NCBI GenBank assembly: GCA_030340625.1
Contig: JAOPHQ010000921.1
Coordinates: 10,001 to 74,000 of the forward strand
DNA: 64,000 nt
Direction: 5' to 3'
From: Merluccius polli
Taxonomy: Eukaryota; Chordata; Actinopteri; Gadiformes; Merlucciidae
Part shown: piece after piece, positions 18,687 to 31,600 of the stretch
How positions within the stretch are numbered: position 1 is the first letter of the stretch
How the letters are laid out: the number at the start of each line of letters is the position of its first letter
Position numbers and translations under genes: made by a program
Notes under the pieces: model-generated
Seen by the model: the letters and a program-made list of their open reading frames with translations, nothing else
The model's database searches: none
What the model was told of the DNA's origin: nothing

Positions 18687-18968
18687 GGTAACACTTTAGA
18701 TTAGGGACCACATATTAACCATTAACTAGTTGTTTATAAGCAGCATATTGGCTCTTTATTAGTCATTATAAAGCACTTATTAATGCATTATTATTCTGCA
18801 TGACCATATTCTACAACTACTCGGCCATTACCTTTAATATTAGAGTTTTCCCTCAATAACCTCCTAATTACTGCTTATTGATAGTAAGTAAGGAAGTTGT
18901 TGTACATAAATTATGATCTTAGCAACTAGTTAATGGTGAATATGTGGTCCCTAATCTAAAGTGTTACC
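18687..18968. mobile_element. MITE with about 46-bp inverted ends
   Basis: The two ends match over about 46 bases with one mismatch, beginning GGTAACACTTTAGATTAGGG. Both flanks are TA-rich, in keeping with insertion at TA, but the exact target duplication is masked by the TA runs. Confidence 0.8.
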
Positions 18969-19383
18969 ATATATATATATATATATATATATATACTGTG
19001 TGTGTTTGCGTTGTGTCATTCTGTACACCAGCATGGCGACTTCACCCTCGGCTGAGAGAAGGTCATGAGTTTTTTTTTTCTTTCTTTCTATTGTTTATAT
19101 CCAGTAGCAATTTTCCACACTTCCTATGAGCTGTTTACAGTCAGTTATTGTAACAGTCCCCCTGGAGAGAGCGAGACGAAACAAGATCAGCTCTGTGGGA
19201 GGGTGTGTGTGGATTTAGTTGATTCAGAATCCATATCCAATCTCTCCACGTTATTTTCTCACTTCGATCGCAGGCGTCGAAAAACAAATCCCTCGCCGAC
19301 GGATCGCTCCATGGGGACGCAAGTCCTGCCCTCTCTCGCCATTTCACACACGCACATTCAAAGCATCTCATTCCAGGTGCGCC

Positions 19384-19478
19384 GACGAACAGATGACATT
19401 TGGAGATCACCTATCAGAGAGAGCCCACCTGGGGTGGGCTCTCTCTGATAGGTGGTCTCCAAGTGTCATCTGTTCGTC
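19384..19478. repeat. Long near-perfect hairpin, 46-bp arms
   Basis: The arms 19384-19429 and 19433-19478 are inverted copies with about two mismatches, separated by 3 bases. The outer end is GACGAACAGATGACA and the inner end is GAGAGAGCCCACC. No gene or known element explains it. Confidence 0.9.
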
Positions 19479-20066
19479 CATCGACCACACGGACACACGT
19501 GTCATGAGGGGACAACATGGACACACATGTGTCATGAGGGGACAACATGGACAGACGTGTCATGAGGGGAGACCCCCTCGGCATAGAGAGCCTCTTGTGG
19601 TGGTCACTGAGCCGGGGCTGTGTGTGTGTCCACCCACTGTGCCTCTCGACCCGGGCAATATGGTGGTTGGCACGAATCCCCGGGGCCAGACTGCTAAACG
19701 TGCGAGGAGGAGAAAAGCCCGGCGCCGGGAGCCAAGTGGCGCAACCATACTCTCTTTCTTTTTTCTCTCGCTTTTGTTGTCATGTGTGAGAGAGACAACC
19801 CCAGTGGTGTTCGGTCATCCAGATGGAGCAGGAGGGGTTGGGGTCAAGGCCCTGGTGGTTATGGTTTCTTGTTTCTGTGCTACCACAGGGAGACATATGT
19901 GTTTAGCTGTGCTAAGACAGGGAGCTGTATGTGTTTTACTGTGTTTACGTCACTCAACACAACACAACAGGTCCTGACAGACGCTGGGTGGCGTGAGTCG
20001 TCCTGGGAGTCAGTGGTTAGTTCAAAACAATACACTGGCGTTTCTGCTGGAGTTGGACTTAAATAT

Positions 20067-20616
20067 GTGCAGATCCGATATCAGGATTGGGGGGGGACAC
20101 AAAAGTGTTTTGTTTTTTTTTGCCCATATGCAACTCATACCATGCCGCCATATCATTCAGAAAGTATTACTGCACAGGGAATCATTTATTGTGCTTACCT
20201 TTCTTGTTTGTGTCCTAAACAGCCAACAGCATATCACTGCTTACTTAACTGTTATATTAGTAAATCATCATTTAAAGGGTCTCATGTAATGTCTACTCAT
20301 GTTCTTATCTTTCCCTCCAACCCTCCCAGATCCCCAATTCTTCTCACCATCTTCCAGTGTATGGGACTACTTTATGCATGACTAATTGATATGGATGAAT
20401 ATCAAAATATGAAGCCCTAACCAAGTTGTGTAATATTGTGTACCATTTGTTCCACCATTTCAATCATTTCATTTTAGATGTGAATCTAAAATTTGAATAA
20501 TGTGAAGTCTGAAAATACATTTGTTCAATTTTGAATAATTTAGGGTGTTTTTATTGGGGGGGACAATTCATGTTTTTCAGAAATTGGGGGGGACATGTCC
20601 CCCCCGGGATCTGCAC
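20067..20616. mobile_element. Possible degenerate DNA element with short inverted ends
   Basis: The interval is bounded by GTGCAGATC and its inverse, each next to a TTGGGGGGGGACA-like run. No transposase frame and no clear target duplication are visible. The assignment rests only on the ends. Confidence 0.35.
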
Positions 20617-22207
20617 CCATGTGCGTGTGCATGTTTGTGTAGCCCAGTTAAAGGGTCCATCGTTTCATTCCCATGTGGATGCCTCGCCGCCTACTTAGGT
20701 CCGAAATGCGGACAGAGACAGATTGTTTGCCCTGATGGCAACCACTTCTGGGTTTTTCTCGGGGAAAGATAACCTTATTCTTTCCTCCAGGCTGTCTCAC
20801 AACTGAACGCCAATTCAATTTTCCACTGGTGAGAATACAGAATATGAGACAAAGGGAGAAACCAGCAAGACAATACGCTCATTGTTTTACTGTAAGTGAA
20901 GTATCACAGAAAGTGAGGTTCCTGATGCTGAAAAAATATATTTATGAAGTTTGTTGGTTAAACACTGAAAATGGTGTCCAGTGGTCTTATGTAAAATTCA
21001 TAAGATAGAAGGCAGACAACCATGTCTTTCATCAGGCCCAGGTTCTCACCAGCCAACAATAAAACCCACTCTTTGATGTCATGAGAGCAGATAGGAATGT
21101 ACTTTCTGAGTTCATCAGTTGTTGTGCCTAAATATCACATTTTTATCACATTTTACCACATTGGAGTGATTCAAACGAGTTTCATTGATATCTTAGATGT
21201 GTCTCATGCAGCAAACCTCACATGAATCATCGTTGATCTTTCTGAATCAACAATGGCGATACTTGAACGGCCTCATACTTCTGTGAGAAGTCACTTGGTA
21301 TTTAACTGCATGTTAGTCCAGGCCATTCATTTAGCAGTTGTCCTCCAATATTGCCATTTTGTTGTGGCATGGCCGGCTGATTGAGAGCAATGTCCGCTGG
21401 GAGTGAGTGATGGTGTAGGTGGTTCCTGCAGCATCTCATTCACCATTCATCATGTGACGAGTGGGCAGACTGCTGCTAGTGGTAAAAGTCAGACAAGAAC
21501 CTCCTTTCTTGAAGCCCGGCCCGACTCCTGGGCTCCTCGCCCGCCCCCCCCGCCATCATGAACGACAGAGACAGAGAAGTGAAACGGTACACAACACAAA
21601 CTTAAGGATAGTTCCCCCAAGGACATTTGTGGAAATGGACTAGAGGAGACGCCACAGGGATGGGGAGGAGGGCTTCCTGACGCGAGAGGCAGGTAGGCTG
21701 CTTCCAGTTCCGGCGGCGACGGCAAAAGTTTGACTTTGGGCATTGTTGTTGTTGTTATGTGGACAACAACATTATGACGTTGGTTGATAGCCTCCATTTG
21801 TGTCGTCCACTTGGGAACACTTTAATGAATGCTGTTGTGTTACACTGTGTCTTTATCTGGGACGTCGATGTCAACATGAATACTGGTGATTAGTCTTCCA
21901 GACCACAACAGACCTTAGAAAGACATTAGATGGATGTTGCTGCTGGGCAGTAAGAGACAACTGATTCTCATATGTATTATACAGTTTGTATGCAGTGAGG
22001 TTTACTTTCATAATTGGATACGGTACATTTACTGTAAGCTTGTTCTTGTTTTTCCTCGCTTGCTTCTACTTATGCGGTTATGCGGTTGCGTGTTATGTAG
22101 ACAGGAAAAAAAACAACACAATTAAAATACAAAAGAACCACTGTCAGGGTCTGATGGTGTCATGCAAGTGGGGGAGAGACGGGAATGTTGCACTGTATGC
22201 TTTGAGA

Positions 22208-22232
22208 TAGATAGATAGATATAGAGATATAG

Positions 22233-22295
<63 letters not shown>

Positions 22296-22328
22296 GAGAG
22301 AGATAGATAGAGAGATGGATGGATGGAT

Positions 22329-22372
<44 letters not shown>
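22208..22372. repeat. (GATA)n, (GGAT)n and (GA)n microsatellite block
   Basis: Consecutive AGAT, GGAT and GA runs over about 165 bases. Confidence 0.97.
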
Positions 22373-22373
<1 letters not shown>

Positions 22374-22654
22374 CCTTTATGCTTTAAGAATACAGAAGTA
22401 TTTATTTATATACATTTATCAGAATTTAACCTATTATTTTACCATGAGTAACATTGTTACTCACTATTAATTTCACTATTACTATTCATTTCTATTATTA
22501 CTATTCATTTCCTTGTTTAATGTGCATTTTGAATAACGGTGAAAATGATCAATAAAACTCTTAACAACAACAAAATAAATGTGCACGACTCTCTCCACTG
22601 TGACAAGGTGCATGTGAGGAGTAAACCTGCTGGTGGTTTCCATGCGCTGTAACC

Positions 22655-25600
22655 ATGGGGACACTGGTTCCAGCAGCTCTCCTGCTACTAGCATGGCACA
22701 GCATACGTGCCTTGGATATCCCACTGGAGAGTGAGTCCATAACCCACACCCCAAGCCACCATTTTGTACCAAATATCTATTCCCCTTTCAGTAACGTTTG
22801 CGTTTTTCGCCTGGCGTGCGAAAGTGAAAGAATGCACTGAAGCAGACCGTTTGTTTTCCCGCCTGCAGTCAGACAGCCTCCCACCATCATAAAGCAGTCG
22901 GCGAAGGACCACATTGTTGACCCGAAGGACACCATGGTTATCGAATGTGAAGCCAAAGGAAACCCTCAGCCAATGTAAGAACCAAAACCCTTAAACAAGT
23001 CTGAAGGTTCACCCATTTCGGTCGCCTCCAGGCAGCTACAGTATGAACACATTGTGTTGTATTGTATTATCCTCACTCTGTTTTCTTTTAGCTTCTCGTG
23101 GCGGCGTAACGGGAAGTATTTCAACGTGGCGCGGGACCCCCAGGCGTCGATGCGCAGGCGCTCTGGGACGCTGGACATCTACGCCTGGAAGGACCCGGAG
23201 CAGTACGAGGCGGAGTACCAGTGCATCGCCTCCAATGAACACGGCTCCGCCTATTCCAACAAGATCATGCTGCGGCTTTCAAGTGAGCCGAGTCTGTTAA
23301 AATCACCGGTGTCGGATACAGTCAGTGTCACACTTGGGGGAAAAAAAGCTAAATATTCCCATTCCCATGTTTGTGTCAGGACCTCCGCTGTGGCCCGAAC
23401 GAGATCTTGGAGCCGGTGGTGGTCAGCGTTGGCCTCCCTCTGGTCCTCTCTTGTGACCCTCCGCTCGGCCCACCCAAACCCGAGACCTACTGGATGTCCA
23501 GCTGTGAGTGCCTCTCAACCCAAACAACCCCCCAGCGGTCAACCCCTTTCCCTTTTTACCATCTCTTGTATTTTGACCCTTCTCTCCTGCCCTCCTCCCG
23601 TACTTTTTGCCCTTTTGTGTTTTCCTTTATATGATGCAGGGATATTCACAGCATTTCACTCTCAACCAGGTATCTGAGTCTGACCACCTAGTTCTAGTCA
23701 CTTACTTATGCTACCCATACATCAGAAGACTTTGAAAAAATTTGGAAAAGACTCTTGGAAAACTATCAGCTCACACCTGCTCACATCTAAAGACACGTGT
23801 TGAGAGTTTTTAGTCACAGCCGAGTCTCAGACTGAGACTTTACAAAGACTGTGAATCTTGCAGGGTCACTATTTACAAGACTACAACTAGATTCTTTTAT
23901 TCCTTTTTCCCACCATGCAATTTTTTACCATCATGCCCTTAGTAGAAACTTACAAAATGGAGGAGTCCATTGTTGTTCTTCTTGTTCTGACTGTCAGGTT
24001 TCCTGTTTCCGCTTTTGTCAGAGCTCATCTATTGGTTGTTGATTGTGTTACGTCACTGCGACTTGCGATAATATCAAACACGTTTGATATTATCGCAAGC
24101 CGCAAGACTAGGAAAAGACTGATCTGAAACAGCGCAGATTTCTACCTTAAACTTAACGATTGAGATGACGGGAGCGCGCTATGACTCCAGTAAAACTCCT
24201 AGATTTACTAAAGCTTAAAACTAGTTTTAAACTAGTTTAAGTTTTAAACTACTCAGTTTAGTCTGAGACTGTGAAAATATTTTGGTGTAAACCCAGCATT
24301 AATGTAGGAACTAGTTCACCCAACCCTTGTTGCATTGCTATTATCTGGCAAGCGGTTGCCACGTGGTGATTTTAGGATTCACTGTGTGTACCCTCATCTA
24401 AATGTAAGGGGTATGTGGACAGTAGAAATGTCAGCTACACAAACCCCTTCATGAAACACACTCCCACGAACCACACAGACAAAGCACCCCCCCACTACCA
24501 ACCTCGTGGAGTTGAATGAGTCGTGTTTTTATGATACTGTCATGACTGTCTGGTGCCCCATATCCTTCATGAGGGTTACCCACACCGAACACGGCCATCT
24601 TGTACCGCAGGTTCCTTTGCGAGACCGTTCTCCTGGCCCATCCAGACGGCCTTCCCCACCATGCAGCCCTGTGCGGCAGGACCGCCGGTTGTCCACCGGG
24701 CTGAACGGGGATCTTTACTTCTCCAACGTCCTCTTCAACGACTCCCAGACCGACTACTGCTGCAACGCCCGAGTCCCTCACAAGAACAGCATCCAACAGA
24801 AGAGGCCGGTCGTCGTCAAGGTGATCACAAGTGAGTAACGTCTGGTACTGGTAACCCTTGATGAGTGTGTTCTCATATAGTTTCTATACTCACAGGCCAT
24901 TTATTTGATTTCAGACAACCTCTAATGACTCCCCACCCCCCCATTAGCCAATGTATGTTGTGGTGAGTGTAGGCTCTCTGCACGCTGCCTTTGTTGGCTT
25001 ACCGACCTGTTGCTAATCAATAGCACGCTAGCTAATCGCTAATCAATGTGCTTAGCGCTAATCACATTCAATACTTCTTGAAGACTCTGTGTGTGCGGTA
25101 GGTATATTGTGTGGATGGTGTCAAGAGCGTCACTTTGTGTTGAAAAGTGGTGGGGACATAAGGGCTCAGATGAAACAACATTTTTATGGTCTTCAACATA
25201 TGCGATTTTAGGCAATGTAATGGAGGGATCGGTGTGAGGTCAGAGCAAATCATTGCGGCGAGAAAAAAATGGCGCTTCGAAAGGTTCACGTTTTTGAGTC
25301 ATTTTAGAATCATTCGTTCGCTTTTTTTGGACAGTGCTCATTTGTTTCTTCTATATTTACATTGCATTGTATGTTTTCTTATTGTCCAAATAATAAACCT
25401 TTCTCGAAGTTTTCTCATTTGCTCATTAACATTTATTGGTGCAAGTTATTTTTCAGAACATTTTGAACAAATGATGCTTTTAAAAAGTGACAGGGACCAA
25501 ATCGGCCATTTCAAAAAGTGGTGGGGAAGACATGTCCCCAGTGTCCCCAGCGTCCCCAGCATGAATGACTCCTATGCGTGTTGTGTCCACAGCTCGGACC

Positions 25601-28600
25601 GTGTCCGAGGCTGCCCCCACCTGGCTGTCCCCCACCAGGTCCACCACCTCCATCCGGGTCCTGCAGGGGGAGGAGCTTCTGATAGAGTGTATCGCCGCAG
25701 GAATGTGAGTAGAGGAGACAATAGGGCTTGTACATCGTGACGTCACACCGCAGTGACTGCCGCCATTTTGGAAGCATAGGAGCATTGTAATGTTAGTTAT
25801 TGTGTTGGTAGTCATTGTTTTTTGGTCATTGTTTTGTAATTAATCGTGAAATGATTTGTCATTATGGGGAGACATTGTTGTGTTTGAAAGCCGCCGCAGC
25901 GTTTCTCATGTGAGACGTGGCAAAACAAAGTTTTCATTATCCGAGGTTACGGTATATTTACGTTGATTTAGGATTTGACAGTACTACAACTCTCTTGAGT
26001 CCTCTCAATATGGCGGAGTATCGCCAACACAAAAATCCCATGATGCATTCTGATGTACAAGCCCTATCAATAGGCCCAATTGTACACCACCACCACCACT
26101 TCTGTCACGCTACGGCCAGCACTAGTCGGTGTAACAGTGGTGAGAGGGTTGAAGTGATACAGAGGTTTGCTGGTGGTAAATAAAGTCTCTTTTGTTGACA
26201 GACCGTTGTCAATACTCTCGTTATTCTGGTTTGCAGGACTCCAGAGCGTATCCCTTTATTGGTATAATATGTGTATGTGTTTTTACCTGTGACCCTTTTA
26301 GTTAATGAATCTGCAAGCTCATATTTTATTTGCTCTAGCAGATACATCTGGCCCCCCCCCCCATTTCCAGCCGACCTTGGCATCTTGGCCTCGGTCAGGC
26401 CAATCACAACCGTTTATCTATCTATCGCTCAGTGCTAGTTCACATCTGTCTTTGCTCTAATTGGTTGCAGGTCCATCCAATTTCATCCAGAGGTTTTTTA
26501 GGTCTGCGCCCTTTGGAAATCGAAAATGAACCAGACTAATACACATTTGAGAATTGGTCTGGGGAGGTGCCGACCTTTTAGCCACAGTGGACCGTGTCAC
26601 TGCTACTCCAAAAATCTCCAGAAATCCTCCTGTTTGAATCACTGAACATTGTATTTACGACAGGCCGACTCCTCACATTACCTGGACCAAAGACGGAGAC
26701 CCACTGGTGGTGAGACCAGGAATGAGAATAAAGAACTTCAACAAGATGATTCACATCCCCAAGGCCTCTTTTGATGACATTGGTGAATACGTCTGCACCG
26801 CTACCAATAAGATCGGCTACACTAAGCGAACGATAACTGTCCAAGTCAAAGGTGAGAGACATTAACAGTAGAAAATAATGTGTTTTTTTGTGCAAATAAT
26901 ACAATGATATTTGTCAGTACTAGTAACCGCCTTTTATTTGGCAGCTGCTCCATTTTGGTTGGAGAAGCCAGTTGATTTGGTGTTGGCCCCTGAGGAAAAT
27001 GGCCGCCTAGTTTGCCGGTCTGATGGGATTCCCCGGCCCACAATTCGCTGGTTCATCAACGGCGAGTCATTAGAAAGTAGGTTTTGACATCAAAACACTT
27101 CGCTAAGCAAAGTTATAGGAGCTTAGCGTTAGAGAGTACTGTCAAATACATCAGATGATGTACTAAAGTTAGATGCTAGTGCCCTATTTATTTAGCCTGC
27201 TGTCTGCATTAACTTTGCCAGTGTTGTTGTTTATCTTTCTTCCTGTCTGCGTGTGTCTTTTCCAGCTGCGATTGCCCATCCCAGCAGGCACCTGTCCGGG
27301 GACACGCTCAGCTTTCGCAGTGTGACGATGGAAAACACTGGTGTCTATCAGTGCAACGCCTCCAACCAGTATGGATACTTACTGGCCAACGCCTTCGTCA
27401 ATGTGCTGCGTGAGTTCCCACCGTATTGCCTTGCATCTCATGAACAGCCAGTGCTCCACATGTAATGCAGTACTCTGCAGTCACAAGTACGAGTGTGGGT
27501 GGTCATATGAACGAAAACATGAGGTAGCCTAGCTAAAGACCACCATGTATGCTCTTCCATGTCCCCAGACGCCACCCCTCGGATAATCAGACCCCGGGAA
27601 GACCACCTCAAGGTGGTGGAGGGAAGCCGCACCTTTCTGGAATGTCGATATTTCGGTTCTCCGGTGCCTGAGTTGCGATGGTAAGAACATCATATTTACT
27701 ATATAATATATATCATGTAAATATAGCATATTTAATTTTAAAAAAAAAACACAGATTCATTCCACTCATCTGCTTCTTTGGGTTTGCGAACTTTGCGTAT
27801 ATAAAGGTACATTTCTCTGTTTGGTTTTCGCTGCCGTAGGTCAAAGTACGGCCAGGGGAACCTGGAGGGGAACCGGTATAGGACCCACAGTAATGGGTCC
27901 CTGGAGATCAAGCAGATCCGGGTAGAAGACACCGGGACGTATCTCTGCATCGTCACCAACATCGCAGGCAGAGATGAGAGCCAAATCAAAGTAGAAGTGA
28001 AAGGTGACTATAGACGCAATCATTTCCAAGCCTTTAGTTAATGATGAACTAATCATTATGAAAAAAAGAATTTACAAGCCTTTAGTTAATGATGAACTAA
28101 TCATTATGAAAACAGTCATTTATAAGCCTTTAGATAATGATGAATCTTACATTTATATATATAGTTTAGATGATTAATAAGTGCTATGTTAAAGGGCCCC
28201 TATTTTATCACCAGGTGTGACATTGATTAGCTACCCTCTAGTGACATCACAAGTGGGAGGGTCCACCTAGATGCGTGATGGATAGATCATCTGATCTATC
28301 CATCACGCATCTGGGTGGACAGGCTGACCCATCTATAAACGTATAAATGCATTAATGTTTTGTGAATGATAAGTTCATCATTAACTAATGGCTCATAAAT
28401 GACTTATGAGTGAATGATGTTTCTTATGGTGTTATCTTCTCAGCCTTGCTTAACCATACAAGCTGGTTATAACACAGTGACTGGACAAATGTCCACTTGT
28501 CCACAAATGTTTTCAGAACCAATGCTGTTTGTGAGCAAACCACAGAACCTGAAGGTCATCCGCGGCAGTGACGTGACCTTCGAGTGTGGCGTGAAATCGG

Positions 28601-31600
28601 ACGCCTCCACCCCTGTCACAACCACCTGGTCGAAAAACAAACGGCCGCTCACATTGAACTGGAGGTCTGCCTCATAACAAACAATTTGAAAATCCTGTCT
28701 CCTGTATGTTTTATTCTATATATTCTTCGGTGGGTGAAAAACAGTGACACTGAGTAAACCGAACATGAAACTGATTCTACCTCTACCTGTATATCCACAG
28801 GGTCTCCATGGATGAATCCAACCTGGTCCTCACAAGCGTGAACAGTGCAGACGACGGGGAATACACCTGCACCATCAAGACCGAGATGGACGAGAAGTCG
28901 GCCTCCGCCCGCCTCATGGTGATGGGTACGGCGGGTTCGGGAAAAATACAGGAAACACAATGCGAATGTGAACTTCAGTTTAACGTTTTAACTTCTTCTT
29001 CTTCACGTCTCCTCTGGTCTCAGACCGGCCGGAACCTCCGACGAACCTCAAGTTGTCGGATCCGTACGAGCGCAGCGTCCGGCTCACCTGGGTCCCGGGA
29101 GACAGCAACCACAGTCCTGTTACAGGTCAGAGTCCTAATGATAACCTCACATAGACCTCCCAATAATCTTCAGTCAACCATCTTGAGTTTCTCATTAATG
29201 GTAAATGGACTGCATTTATATACTAACACTTTACAGACCAGTGGCCACTCAAAGCGCTTTCTGCCTCACATTCACCCATTCACCCATGCACACATTCATA
29301 CTCCCATAGAGTATCTTGTGCAGTACGACGACGACGACTGGCTGCCCGGCAAGTGGAGGAACCTGTCCACGTATCCCGGGCAACCTGAACTCGGTCATCC
29401 TGCAGCTGGCGCCGTACACCTACTACGAGTTCAGGGTCATCGCCGCCAACGCCATCGGATGGAGCCGTCCGAGCCGCGTGTCTTCGCGCTTGCAGACCGG
29501 CGGCGCACGTGAGTTTTGGAGGCACAAGCAGCGGTCAGCAGTGGATCCCCAAACAAGATCCTCCTCCACTGTGTTTTTTAGAGCAACGCTGAATTCATCG
29601 ATGTTTCTGTTGTGTCCCACAGCGCCGGACGTCATTCCCAGGAACATTCGGGGAGTGGGAACGTGGAGAAACAACATGGAGATCAGCTGGGAGGTCCGTC
29701 GTTTACAATAATATAATAACCTCTGAATGACTTAAAGGCACAATGAGCATAGGATTGGTCGACACCAGAAGCGCTCGCCAGCGGGTGAAAGCCGACCCCA
29801 GATTGACTCTCGTTTTTGGCACAAGCTTTGCCTCGCTGTACTGTATTGTATACATGTGGCGCTGTATTGGCACCATTGTTGTAGCTTCCCTTTTGGATGC
29901 GGGGTGTGAGTCCCGCCTCACATCCTGCGCGCTATTGGCTGGGGGCTAAAGGTAGACACCCAGAAACAACGTCCCAAAATGAAATAAGAAAATACCGGCA
30001 GAGGGCGTGGCGTCTGTGAGGATACAGACACCGCCACTTACTTCTAGTGGGTCATAAGTGATGATTGAGAGGGATCATTTTTGTGCTGTACAAAAAGTCT
30101 ATACATTGTTTTTTTAGGAAAATCCTACTCATTGTGCCTTTAAACCCCCTCGAAATTCAAATTTGAATTGTGTTCATCACCATTTAACTCGATTCCCCCC
30201 CCCCCCCCATGGTGATGTCCTCCCCTGATCAGCCGCTGACGTACAGGGAGTGGAACGGGCCTCACCTGAAGTACCTGGTGTGGTGGAAGAGGAGAGACTC
30301 CAGGGAGGAGTGGAAGAACGCCACCACCAAGTGGCTGAGGTACTACATCTACGACGCGGACACCTTCACGCCCTACGACATCAAGGTCCAGGCGGTCAAC
30401 GACTTCGGTCTGGGACCCGAGTCCGCCGTTATCACTGGCTATTCTGGCGAGGACCGTGAGTGTCACCGTTGTTATCGATATCCGACATTACCGTCGATGA
30501 GTACGGAAACAAAACCTTTACACTGGTTTTTAGGGCAGTGGTTCTCCAACTATTTTATTACTAATTTAACCCCTCTAAGATCTTTTTTTCAGCCAAGTAC
30601 CCCTTTACCAGCACAAAACATTGTGGGGAGGGAAATGTACGTGCATAATAATAATAAATTTTATTTAGAAGCGCCTTTCACGCCACTCAAGGACACTTTA
30701 CAGAGAGTATCAGTTAAAATCATCAATAAACAACATCAAAACACCAGCAGTAACATACAATAAACAACATTCAAACACAAGTAAAATGAATAAATGAATA
30801 AATAAATAAATAAAAAGAGCAAATGAATAAAACTGTGCAGAATGAAGGGAGTGTTAGAGTTAGGGGTGGTGGAGTGAGTAAGCAATTTTAAACAGTTAGC
30901 ATGTTAGTTATAAACATGGACATTACACTGTTGGTGTGAATACTCACAGTTGGAGTACAAGTGGAGTTGTGCTTCACTTATGATTGTTGTCATTCATTAG
31001 AAAGATTTAACAAAATTGTATTCAGATTTATATAATCCTATTAAAGTGGTATTCAGATTCAGATTTATTTATTTTTACAATTTTTCTAGTACCCCCTGCA
31101 ATCCTTCAAAGTCCCCCTAGGGGTATGCGTCCCCCATTTGAGAACCACTGTTTTAGGGGGCTGCAAACATGTCACATGTTTTTAAATTGTATGATGCATA
31201 GCTTTATTTACTAGTGAGGTACTGAAATAATACGGTATGACAAAATAACGGTACTGCGTCATCATGTCACCGGTCCCTAGGTCCGCTCACGGCGCCCCTC
31301 AACCTGCGAGTGTCTGACATCCAGAGCACCCAGGTGACGGTCCACTGGGACCCGGTGGCCCGCAACACCATCATGGGTCAACTCAAGGAGTACAAGGCGA
31401 GTCCACCTCGACGTTTTCACTATGGTGTAATGCCTCACGCCCTTCAGCGATCACCTGGACTCTGCTTACCCTCCCTCCTCTACCTAATATTAATATAACA
31501 CTAATACCCAATCCTTAATAACTCTTTAATGAAACTGTTTAACAGGACCTTGCAAAATACATAATATCGTGTATTGGCCATGTATTGGCTTTGTATTACG

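Larger units (their letters stand above)
17000..22640. other. Repeat-rich intergenic region upstream of neurofascin
   Basis: No coding exon was recognised. It contains a CA run (17538-17577), a poly-G run (about 17890-17929), a TA run (18170-18198), a MITE (18687-18968), a long hairpin (19384-19478), a short direct repeat with GTGTCATGAGGGGACAACAT (19499-19570), a possible element (20067-20616) and a GATA/GA microsatellite block (22208-22372). The promoter and 5' non-coding exons of the neurofascin gene are expected here but were not located. Confidence 0.6.
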
